A program made the position numbers and the translations under genes. From NCBI GenBank assembly GCA_030267565.1, contig BRXU01000048.1:62001-126000 (forward strand): DNA of 64,000 bases, given 5' to 3'. Shown one piece after another: positions 47,077 to 57,568 of the stretch; positions within the stretch are counted from its first letter, which is position 1, and each line of letters opens with the position of its first letter. The stretch comes from Pleodorina starrii (taxonomy: Eukaryota; Chlorophyta; Chlorophyceae; Chlamydomonadales; Volvocaceae). The notes under the pieces were generated by a model. That model ran no database searches, had not been told where the DNA came from, and saw only the letters and a list, made by a program, of their open reading frames with translations.

Positions 47077-47774
47077 TTTCCCTGCGCCACCGCCTCAGCG
47101 TCCGCGGCCGCGTTTGACCTGTACCCAGGCCGTTTCTCCGCTTCGCTATGCTCTTTGTTTCATATTTTATGCATGAAAGCTAGCAAACAGTCCGGCCGGC
47201 TGCCCCTTGCCAGTTCAGAAAGAGATCGAACAGTTCAGCCTAGCACGTTTGGCCGAACCGTAATAGGCGGGGTCAAACCCATGAATTCGACAAATTATCC
47301 TCAGATAGGCAATGGTATGACTCCTTGCTGCAACCGGAGGAGAAGGTATGTTTTACCGTACATCGTAACGGAACCAGTGAATTGCCCTCTGCCAAAGCAA
47401 AGTAAAGAGATGCAACGTAGTTATGCATGACGGTTCAGCTTATCATAAATGGGTTTGAGTTATAACATGTTTCCTTCCATGCAGTAGCACAGTGCTTTTC
47501 ACCACCGCCGAAACACCCCGTGTCTCCGTCACTTCGGCAAGCGCCGCCTGGATTAGCAAACGAGCCGCACAACGCAGCGGACTGTGCGCGACCGGACAGC
47601 CCAGCTTCAGTCACACGTTCATGCAAAATCATGTTAGCCGGGCGCTGCCGGCCTGTGGTTTGGAGCACAGCCGCCGCTGGTGGCGGGGCCCCACGGAACG
47701 TGGTGTCGAGACGGCTCCCAGCCGCGCACGCGGCGGCTGGAGCAGCCTCTTGCAACCCTGTCACCTTGAGATAA
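47077..47774. promoter_or_regulatory. Region upstream of the Fused-like gene
   Basis: About 700 bases lie between the Fused-like ATG (minus) and a plus-strand candidate ORF. The region is less GC-rich than the genes and has no supported exon. It should contain the Fused-like promoter and 5' UTR. No defined TATA box or regulatory motif could be assigned. Confidence 0.4.
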
Positions 47775-49167
47775 ATGATATCATGCGCACAGTATGGCAT
47801 GTTGGACCAAAAACGCATGGCGCGCCCAGGGCTCCACCACCACCAGCAACAGCAACAGCAGCAGCAGCAGCAGCAGCGGCGTCCGCAGTCCGGCATTACA
47901 ACTACATCCTGGTTTCGGAGTCAACCCAACGCACGTACAACGGCATCACAACCGACTTGCAACGGTACGCTGTTTCGTTGGGAAGAGCTCTTCCTTCGTA
48001 GACGAAACGAACGCACTTCTCATCGCCGCGTACTGTACGGCTTTCCAGAGGGCGTGCGTGAACGGAAGCTACCATATGAAGCCAGCCTCAATCGGTCAAA
48101 TTACATGGCAAAGCCTCTGTGGCATAGCGTAGCGACGCGAACTTTCGTGGGCTGGACTTGCCAGGTCAATCACTCTTCGGTCACCAGTTCCCCGATCGGT
48201 CGTACAGGGCTTGGCCTCGCGGCCGGTCAACCACGCTCCGTTTCCCCGATTCACCTCGCTGGGCTTGATTGGGCGTTCAGTCTGCACGCTCTGCCGTACT
48301 CGCCCCCGCCCTCCTCTTCCGCCTTTCGGACGCACCGCACACCAGCCCTATCGCCCGCCCCTCTTACTAACGGTAAGGTTTTAAAGTTTTACGGTTTTCT
48401 TGCGCGCCTCATTACTGCCCGCCCCAATACTTACACCCCTGCCCCTGGCAGCCGCCTGCAACAGCACCGGGGCCTCTTGCCCGGCGGTGCCAAGTCCACC
48501 CGCACCGCACGCGATTGGGCTTACTTGGCTGTCGTACACTCGCCGGACTGGAACGGGGCGGCGGGCCGCGGCCGCGCCATGGCTTTTGAGGCGCGACTTC
48601 GCTACCCGACCGGAAAAAGGCAAGAGGCGCCGCGGCGAGTGTCGGGGCTCTACGTTTGCGTGGGAATGCCAGCCCGGCCTTTCGTGGTTAGTTGGGGACG
48701 CGTCGCTCCCCGCTCTCCCTCCGGGCGCTTGATGCCTGCCCGCGTGCCGACGGCCCGTTCTTGCGCCCCACCCCTGTCCCGACTTGCTCGCCACCGCTGC
48801 TGTGGCGACGGCGGCTGGCAGCAGGCCTCGCCCGTCGCGCTTCTCCGGCCCCGCCGGCCGCCTAGCTTCCCTGGAGCTGCTGCTGCTGGCGCCTCCGCCG
48901 TCGCCACCGACGACGACGACGACGGCGGTCGTGGGTACGGCGACCTCTCGCCCTGAAGCACAACAACCCGCGACTGTTGCCGGCACCAGCTCGGGTGCGG
49001 TGGGGGTTGACGACACCGACGTGGGTACGGATGCGGGTGCTGCCGTGGGCGCTGAGGGCATGTGGGTCTGGGTGTGCCCCAAGTACATGGGGCTGGCCGG
49101 CACGGCGCTTCGCGCAGCAGTTGCTGCGTCATCGTCGTCGTCCAGCGCTGCCGTCCAAGTGCCGTAA
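47775..49167 (+). CDS. Candidate protein of unknown function, exon structure uncertain
   Basis: One frame stays open from 47775 to 48956 (393 codons). It includes a CAG run giving a Gln tract (47840-47880) and a protein-like stretch with RDWAYLAVVHSPDW, AMAFEARLRYPTG and RVSGLYVCVGMPARPF. A second frame, 48784-49167, is Thr/Ser/Ala-rich and contains MWVWVCPKYMGLAGTALRAA before a stop. The two could be joined by an unseen intron. I recognise no family. The opposite strand is also partly open (48381-49103), so the strand is not secure. If real, it is divergent from the Fused-like gene. Confidence 0.3.
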
Positions 49168-52100
49168 AATTGCGGGCGTAGTGGTTAAACCGGTGGTCTC
49201 AGTTCCACGGTTCGACTGTCCGACCGGCTGGTTGTGGGTTGAGAGGTACTGGTGGTGTTAACGGTGGTCTCTAGAACCTCAAGAGGGGTCTCTTTCGGAG
49301 GGTGTGAGCCCGTCCCCCGACTGAGTCCTTTTGCTGTGAAGCTAGCATGCAGCGTTGCAGCCCCCCCAAAAAGGACTGTACAACGACAAAACTCCTCTCC
49401 TAGGCGAACTTCAACACGGGTTATCATGGCGATAGCACTAGGGGTGAGTCGGCACGAGGGCGCATCTCCGGCGCCCTACCATTGGAGCCTTACAGATATG
49501 TGTGCTCGCGCGGCGGCGAGAAACAGCCAAGAGCTATCATTGACCGCGGCTGAGGCCCCCGCCCCCTGCAAAATTGCGAATCGTGGCTGCCCCGCTTGCA
49601 GTTAGCGCTGGGTAGCTCATACGGAAGAGACACTCGGCACACAAAACCTCACAAAACGTGGAAAACCAACCCCGCGTTGAGTGTGGAGCACGCAGGCGAG
49701 CACACGTACAAAAAAACCAGCACACGACCCAAGTAACGGTAACGACAGTACAAGCAGGCAGATCCGCATGCCAAACCAAGCTGGACCGTGGGTGTGATCC
49801 ACCACACCCCGCACGCACGCCGGAACAGGCCAGCCAGGAAGCCAACCGAGTCCCTAGCGACGCGACTGGCGTGCCACACGGGGCAGGAAAGGCCACCCCT
49901 GTGTACAACTGAACGAAATCGGCAAGTTTTATACTACACGATCCGATCAAGCCGAGCTGCCCCACGGTGGCCATTCCCAGCGCGTCTCAGGAAGCGCCCC
50001 GCCGTCCAATGCCGGGCTCCCGGCGCGTTCCCGCACGTGACCGCAGGCGCCCACACCCGCCCGCCCAAACAGCCTGGTTTCGGCGCCCCCTGCCGCGGAG
50101 ACACCCCCGCCGATCTCCAACGGAAACCCCTTGCCCCTCCCGCCACATGCACAGCCCCTGACCGCCAGGGCCCGTGCGTCCCAACGACGACTCAACGTCG
50201 TCGTCGTCGACTCAACGCGTTTGAGTCTCATCACGCAAAGCCGATTCGAGGTCCTCGAGAATATGGTACCAAAAAAATGGGTACGGAAGGGCAGCTCACG
50301 TGTCCCCGACGTCTGTCCCCGCCTCCCCGCACAGCACTCGCCTGTGCATATCCAAACTCACGCGCTACCTGCCCGCCAGCCGCCTTCCTTGCGGGCCAGA
50401 GCACAACTTCCGCATTCCATCGCCATTTCAGGCCACGTATGCGAGGTAAGCCCGGCCGCGCCCCCCGAACGGGCTGTAGTGCCGGTACACGGCGCAGATG
50501 AATACAGTTGCAAGAAGCGGTGTGTACAGATGCACCAGTGCAGAACTCCCGTAGCGGATCCGCCGTACAAGCAAAAGCGGGGAGTTGGTGATGAACCTTT
50601 CCGCCCTTCAGGTGCCGGTGCAGCGCTGCGCAGGCGTCCTGCGACATACCGGTACATCAGAAACGCCTGGATTTGCATGAAGCCTGTCAATGGGACGCCT
50701 AGCAAGCAGATTAGAGAAATCTTCATAGTCCATAAACCACAACAATTGCCACCGCCACCATCATCGTCTTGCGCCGCCATGCAAAAGCCCAACTGGTACA
50801 GGAACCGGCCCCATCGCCGCCCGATCCGACACGCAAGGAAGGCGGCGGCCCCCGCGGCGCACAGTCTCTGCGGGGCAGGGACCGCGCAATCCTTGCGTTG
50901 GGGGTGGACGGAGATCGCATCACGATTGACGAATTACTTCAACTAGGATCGACTCGACTTGACTCGACTCATTTTGGGGAAGACGCCGCGATGCCTGAAC
51001 ACACACACCACGACGCCCAGCTCGCACCTCGCGGGACGCAACAGTCGAGCGCGCCCTTGCAAGTCACAAACTGCACACAAGCACGTGACCGGAAAAGCTT
51101 GGACTACGGTAAATACAAATTTTGTGTTGCGTGTCCCTGCGCCCCGGTGCCGATTCCCACGAAAGCAAAAGCAGCTGCGCGGCAATGGTGCCGTCGCACA
51201 GCAACCGTGGATTGGAGATGACCCGGCTTGACGATGCCGAGGTGCGCATGGCACCTGGCGAGGGACAGTGCGAGGGAGACAGTGCCCCGCCGCACCATAT
51301 GACCTGGCCCCGCCCCCATGCCCCTGAGGCCAGCGGCTCTGATCCCTCACTCAGCACATGTGGCCGCCAATCCGCGACCCATGGGTCAGAATTCAAAACA
51401 CGCCCAGACGCCTCCCAGCTGAGCCGCCCGCCGCCACGTGGCTCCCCCTCTCGCTTGCTCCGCGCCCAAGTATCCGGCGGCCCAAGAGCAACAACCCTGC
51501 TTCCTAAAATTGAAAAAAAACGCCGTCACAACCGCCCGGCCACGAATGGATGTGTAAATTCCACCTTTCTTCCCGCGACGCGGCCTACCTCAAACCAGCC
51601 CCTGCCCTTGCTGCTGCAGCTGCCTCCGCCACCCTTTCCCCCCCCCCCGTGTTTCTTCAGGTGTCCCCGCACCAAGCGCGACGCTGCGGGGCGATGTCGT
51701 CAGGTCCAGAGGGTGCCGTGAGACCTCAACTGGAGTGCGCCGCGCCCGCAGCCCCGTGCTGCGCCGTGCTACCAGACAGCGAGAACCCGGACAGCGAGAA
51801 CCCAGACAGCGAGAACCCAACCCAATGTGTGTCGAGTTTCCGTCGCTCCAATGGTCTCCTCCCGCCCTGCCCTGCCCTGCCCAAGCCGCCGACACCTATT
51901 CCTTCAACAGCGGCTCCTCCGAAACCCTAGACTCGGCCCGCCAGGGGCGCAGCCCATCGCCGAAACCCGCCCCCAGCCGCTGGGGCGGGCCAGGCTTGAG
52001 CCCTGCTTTCGTTCAACCCCCGGCGTTGAGGCCTTTGGCTGGGCGTCCCTTCCCGCCCACCCTCGCCCAGGCCGCCACAACGCGTTATGCGCTGACACCC

Positions 52101-52413
52101 CTGTCACCGCCACCGCTCCCTTTTCCCAAAAACTAACCAAACCAAACTGAACCCAAAAACCAAACCAAACTGAACCCAAAAAGCGAGAAATACCAACCGA
52201 GACCAGTAGAATATAACGGAGGAGAACGCTCCCTTGCACCAGAACCCGCGGCTGACTCGCGGGGGCCGGACGGCCGGCCCTCGCCCTCCGCAGTCGCGTG
52301 ACGTCCGTGAGCCGTGCACCCACCACACAACATCCTGCCATGGGCGCGGGCGCGGGGGGGGGCGCGCCCCGCGGCCCGGCGGCTCGAGGTGCTGCTCTTG
52401 AGGCGCTGGTCGC
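49168..52413. other. 3.2-kb interval, no supported gene
   Basis: It holds the 3' UTR of the minus-strand Fam20-like gene at its right side and otherwise short ORFs in competing frames (for example 49788-50501 and 50131-50946 on plus, 50358-50792 on minus). At 51776-51820 a 15-base unit GACAGCGAGAACCC(N) is repeated three times, and at 52136-52183 a ~24-base AACCAAACCAAACTGAACCC unit is repeated twice. No domain or splice chain was recognised. Confidence 0.45.
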
Positions 52414-55400
52414 TCACGCCTCCAGTACGACATTGTTGTACCCCTGCTCCGTGACCAGCGAGTCGAAGAACGACAGTACGGCATCGCGCCTCGACAGCAG
52501 TGCCGCGATCTCCTCGTCGGTGACGATGCCGTGCAGTGCGGCGCGCAGGGTGGGCGCGTCGAGGAAGCGGAGGCGCAAGTAGGTGCGCGCCGAGATGCGG
52601 CGGGTGGGGCCTGCGTTGGCGTGTTGCGCGCGCCCGGGAGAGGGGCGGGGTGCGAGGAGAGGCGCAGCGCGAGCGGGGTGGCGGGAGCGCTAAACATGGG
52701 ACAAAGAAGCAAATGACACGCGTCATGGCGCGGCAAGTTCGGCAGACGGGAGCGTGCGTGCCTGAGCACAGCGACAGGCGGCCGGAGAGAACTACCCGGT
52801 GAACTAGATTGGCATGTTACGCCTCACGGCGGACGTCGACAGAGACGCGACTCGACCCAGCACACTCGGAAAGACACACAAACACACACAGACATGCTCA
52901 ACCCAACACGAAGACACACAAACACACACAGACATGCTCAACCCAAAACGAAGACACACAAACACACACACAGACATAATCAACCCAACCCAACACAAGA
53001 CACGAGGCACGGTGTGATGGTGCGCACGCGCAAGGCCGGGCTCGCAAGGGGCTCCGAAATCCACAGGCAGACTGTCCCGGAGACCGGGGCCTCTCAAGAC
53101 CCCTCCCAAACCCGCCCGGCCGCACCACGAACGACCCCCCGCGGCCGACCCACGACCCACGGGTCGGTCGCCGCCGCACACTCACCCGTGAGGAACGCGT
53201 TCTCGTGGTCCAGGCACACGAACGCGTCCTGCCGGAATCCCGCCGCGTGGTCAATCAGGACCGGGCTCAGCCGCCCGCGCCAGACGCTGCCGCTGCCGCC
53301 GCTGCCGCCGCCGCCGCCTCGGCCCTGCGGTGCCGGTGCGTAGTCTCCATCCGCCCAGTGCTCGGCGTACAGGAAGTGGCCCGCGTGGCGGTCGCTGTTT
53401 TGGATCAACACGTCCTGTGCGTACGTATCAATTGGATTGGGTCATGCGTGCTTGGGTTATGCGTGCTTGGGTTATGCGTGCTTGGGTTATGCGTGCTTGG
53501 GTTATGCGTGATTGAGTTATGCGTGATTGGGTTATGCGTGATCGGGTTATGCGTGATCGGGTTATGCGTGATTGGGTTATGCGTGATTGGGTTATGCGTG
53601 ATTGGGTTATGCGTGATTGGGTTATGATTATTACATAGTGCATACGGTAGAACGTGTCTGTGCTGGTTGATTGCGCGTGTACCGTTATGTGGGTCGGACA
53701 GGCGAGAAGGGCCCGGTCCAGGGTGGGCGGCGGGATTGCGGGGCCATACCTGAAGCACATCTTCGTATCCACCCTATCCACCCACCTACTCACCTGTCCT
53801 TCTATCCACCCACCCACCCACGCCGGTCTGTCTGGGGTTGGTCGGCGGCGACGCGGCCGCGCGCTCGTTTTATTTCTGCTGGAGATATCAGGTAATCTTC
53901 AGGTATATCCCAGGTAACTGCGTTGCGTTCCCTCGTCCCGGGCCGTTTTAATTACCACCCACCCAGCCACCCACCCACCCACCCACCCACGTACCAGTAT
54001 GCGCGTGTCGCTGAGCAGCACCGGGCCGGGGACGCTCCACTCGGCCATGGGCACCGTATTGAGCTGCCGGGCGGCGCCACACCAGTAGATGAACGCGCCG
54101 CCTGGGACGGCGCGTGGACGGCGCGGAAAGAGGACGAGGGAAGTGGGGTGATGACAACGCCGAGAGACGCGACATTCCCCCCAGTTCCGTAACTCGCTAA
54201 AGCGCGAAGATCGGGCCCGCGGTGGTGCCGGCAAGAGGACGGAGGTTGCTATTTTGCCGCGGGTTCTCCTCTACCATTTCCGCCCGTTCCCTCCGCCCGG
54301 GTGCGCTGCCCGCTGCCCACCCACCGGCCGGGTAGTGCGTCCAGTCCACGTGGCAGTCCGGCCGCAGCACCGCCGGCGGCACGCAGTCCATTCCCAGCAG
54401 CAGGCTGAGCTGGTAGGCGGCCACCTCAATGGGCACCCGGTGCCAGCCCTCGCAGTCGCCCTCCACTCGGGGCTTGAAGGCGGCGCGCAGCCTGACGCGC
54501 CGAGCGAACAGAGAGCGAACAGAGAGTGAGAGGGCGTGTGCGCGCGTGTGTGTATATGTGGGTGTGGGGTCTTTTTTCTAGTGCCATGGAGTATTGGCAG
54601 GCGAAGGACAGGGTGCAAATTATTGCAATGGAAGGCAAGGATAGGAAGAAAGGGGCGCGAACAGGCAGGCAGGCAGGCAAGCGGGCAGGAAGACATGAAC
54701 CTCAACAAGGCGCAGCGGCGACGCGGTGCGAAAGAGGGCAGGAACGGAGGACTCAGTCAGGGATAAAGGGACGCGGAACAACAAAATGGACCAGCGAGGG
54801 GGATGGGCTTCTATTGGTATCGTTAGCGACAAAACCCTAAGCCCGCCCCCAAACCTCCCGCCAGCATCACCCCTGGCACACGCGGACTCCAGCACACGCG
54901 GACTCCGGCACACGCGGACCCTGGCACACGCGGACTCTTGCACACACGCGCGCGCTCTCAACGACGCCGGCACCTACTTCTTGCCGGTGGCCTTATCCTC
55001 CAGCGTCACCAGATAGCTCACGTGGCCGAAACCTGCATCACGTGGGGGCGGAGGCGTGCAGGGACGTGGCCGAGTCGGTTGGTTGGTTGGTTGGCTGCTT
55101 GAGCGGATGAGCGACGAAAGCCCCCTCGCGCGCGCCTCCCCCAACCGCGCGCGCACCGTTCTCCATCCGCTTGGCGTCCCGTATGGTCCCATTGGCCAGC
55201 ATGTTGCACACGAAGCGGTGCCGCTCCTCGCGCCCCGCCGGCAGGCTGCCCTGCCGGTTTGGGGTCAAGGGGGGAGGAGGAAGGGGGGAGGGCAACATCC
55301 AAAGGCGCCCGGAGCAGCGGGACGCGTGAGCCAATCGAACCAATGGGGGAGGGGCCAATGAAGCCAAGTCACTGTTGGCTGCCAGATGGTCGCCTTGCTG

Positions 55401-56349
55401 CCTTGCTGTCCTGTGTACCGGTATGTCACATCAGACTCGCACCCGAAGGCGCGTAGGCCCTGGTTGGTTGCACAACTACACAACCCGCGCACACAAAGCT
55501 AGCATGCTGTGACAGCGACACTACACGACGTACCGGCTGGATCGCCAGCAACTTGTGTCCTTCCCCCCGCCGACGCACCCCTGTTCCCACCCCACACAAC
55601 GGACGGGGGTCCGTATCATGGGGGTCCGTGTCATATGGGGCGAGCCGGTTGTCGTACACATGTCGTACCTGTCGGTTGAGTGCCGACATGGCTTCAGACG
55701 CCGCCTCTCGCGCCGCCAGCCAGGCCAGCTCCTCGAGTTCTGCGGCCTCTACGTGGAGACGGGAGTCGGTCAGCCTGCGCGCACCGGGGGAAAGGAGGTT
55801 TGAGCACCGGGGTTCGAGCATTCGGGCGTTCGGGCGTGCGTTGTGAAGAGATCGGTGAGCCGGCAAGCTGACAAGCGGGCCATAGGGGGGACGCCCCAGC
55901 GCCTAACGGCCCTGAATGGAGGCAGCAAGGCGGGGGTTTTCGCAGTCGGTCTAAATACCGGTACTTCCATTTCGCATCCCGCGGAGGATACACAGCTCGT
56001 TGCGGGCTTGGATAGGATAGCCTCAGGCGTGTGAACAAGTCTGTGCGCCACAGACGCGTAGCCGGGGCGGACCAAGCCCGGGAGCGGGTGGCGCGGTGGT
56101 GGGGTGGGTGGGCCGGGACACGACAGCCCAAGCTGGCGAGACGCGGTGGAGAACTCACTTGACGGTGGTTCGCAGCGTGACGGAGCAGGAGTGGCTGGTT
56201 GCGTCCTTCTCCACAGCTGTCGTCGTGCAGCAGATGCTGCCTGGGTGCGTCTCCGCGCAGCGCTCGTCGACCTCGACAACCTCGAGCGTGGGCGCACCGT
56301 CCCCGAGCACAGGCTGCTGCTGAGGGCGCTGCTGCTGCTGCTGCAGGTG
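52414..56349 (-). CDS. Fam20/four-jointed-like secretory-pathway kinase, 3' exons (5' end not found)
   Basis: Eight exons join in frame: 56349-56159, 55774-55669, 55250-55157, 55032-54978, 54491-54325, 54101-53995, 53414-53186 and 52610-52414 (1146 bases, 381 residues plus TGA). The C-terminal half matches the Fam20C kinase fold in order: FKP with the ATP-binding Lys (KKLRAAFKPRVEG), a helix-C-like IEVAAYQLSLLLGMDCVPP with its Glu, the catalytic-loop NSDRH (ILDVLIQNSDRHAGHF), the metal-binding Asp in PVLIDHAAGF, and a terminal RISARTYLRLRFL helix. Known Fam20 kinases phosphorylate secreted proteins or glycans in the Golgi. That role here is inference, and the Cys-rich insert of animal Fam20C is mostly missing. 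The first exon found begins at an acceptor (CTCTACAG) in phase 0, so upstream exons with any signal peptide must lie beyond the retroelement at 56399-60297, or have been lost. Confidence 0.75.
52862..52997. repeat. CA-rich tandem repeat in Fam20-like intron
   Basis: A ~34-base unit with GACACACAAACACACACAGA and CATGCTCAACCCA is repeated about three and a half times, in the intron between exons 53414-53186 and 52610-52414. Confidence 0.75.
53434..53627. repeat. 15-bp minisatellite (TTGGGTTATGCGTGM) x ~13
   Basis: Thirteen tandem 15-base units in the intron before exon 53414-53186. Four proximal units have GTGCTTGG and later ones GTGATTGG or GTGATCGG, so the array has a variant gradient. Because the unit is a multiple of three it leaves long false ORFs (LCVIG repeats) on both strands. 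Confidence 0.9.
53868..53958 (-). repeat. Dispersed element, longest copy
   Basis: Inverted relative to 24662. It runs from TTTCTGCTGGAGATATCAGG through CAGGTAACTGCGTTGCGTTC to CGTCCCGGGCCGTTTTAATT, uniting the short cores at 21491 and 39059 with the longer 24662 copy. Confidence 0.65.
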
Positions 56350-56398
56350 CTGTAGAGAAGTATGTTGTTCGATGCGCAAAGGCGACTCGGCTGCTGAC

Positions 56399-57395
56399 CC
56401 GTTGCTGCGCGTGCGTGCCAGCCAAAGGTGGTGCGAGCGTTGGTCAACGGCAAAACTTGCCGAGTTCCAACCGCTCGGGGCGACGCTAATGACTACAATA
56501 CCGGCAAAACCCATGATGTGCCGATATGCATATATCGGGAAATGAACAAAGTATGCTTAAAGCCGCAAAACTTGGGTGGACGGCCTGGCACTTGGTGGGT
56601 GGACAAAGGTGTGCGCCGCGCCAACGCGCGCACCTCCGTGCCTGAGACAATCCCAACTGCTGTGCCAGATAGAAGGTGGAAGGCCGTCCGGCGCAGGTGC
56701 CGTTGGCGCCCGGGGATATCGTTACAGTTCCGGACGGTGCTTGCGAGTCCCCGTCGGTTGCTGTCACTGACGTGCTCCAGCAAAAAGGCTGTTCTGTTGA
56801 AGTACAACGTTCATGGAGGTGCTGTATTAAAGCGTCTGCCGGCGTTGGAACACTTCCAATGTCCACAACCGGGGCGGCGGGAATCGCAACTGACGGATGG
56901 CTCCAACTACGACCAGTTGAAACTTGATGACGACCCTTTGGAGGCGCAGGCGACCAGTTGAGCTGCTGTCGAGAGCCTAACGCCTTCGTGAACATGACGT
57001 TCACCGCAAGCGCGCAACTGCAAGCCAAATTCTCCTTAAGGAAGATGCTATATAATTAGAAAGTGACAAGCTGCAACGACGCTGAAAAGTATTAGGCAGA
57101 TACGGGGGACCAGTCAACTGTCGACTCACAGTTTTGGGACTGGTTAAGGTGTCCTCTGAAGTGCGTGGACATAAGAAATGTAATGAGTCTTTTCCTCTTT
57201 CATCCACATGTGTACATAAGCAATTGGAGCTGAGTAGGTATGTCGGCACAGTGGTTGACAGTTGAGGTTTCGGAGCTGTCCTTATTGCGTTGACATGCGG
57301 GCAGCACGAGCAGGGGCTGTTCCCTTTGCTCCATAGCTCTGGGGAAGATTTATGTCACAAGGTTATTATGGCCGATAATTACGCACGCGTTCATG
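56399..57395 (-). repeat. 997-bp direct repeat, left copy
   Basis: Identical over all bases compared with 59301-60297 (constant offset 2902). It contains several overlapping ORFs on both strands (for example 56428-56961 plus and 56486-57028 minus) with no recognisable family. It ends at CATG on the right and CCGTTGCTGCG on the left. The ends lack the TG...CA of typical LTRs. Confidence 0.9.
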
Positions 57396-57568
57396 GATGG
57401 ATGTTACAAGCTTCAATGAGCTCGTACGGCTCAAACGAACCCGGAGGCTCATGAACCGCCTCAGTCGCGCAAAAAAGATAAAGAAAACCAAAAAGACAAA
57501 TTAAGATTCGAAACGATGGTGATACAGTGGATGAAGTAGACTGGATGTGCTCGCACACAGGCAAACTC

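Noticed and set aside
53205..53758. ORFs with LCVIG or HNPIT repeats
   Set aside because: Produced by the 15-bp minisatellite in an intron; the real exon in this area is on the minus strand and ends at 53414.
54197..54491. PI3/4-kinase or HipA-type assignment for the kinase-like gene
   Set aside because: The landmark order and the RISARTYLRL helix after the metal-binding Asp fit Fam20 better; kept as an alternative to test.
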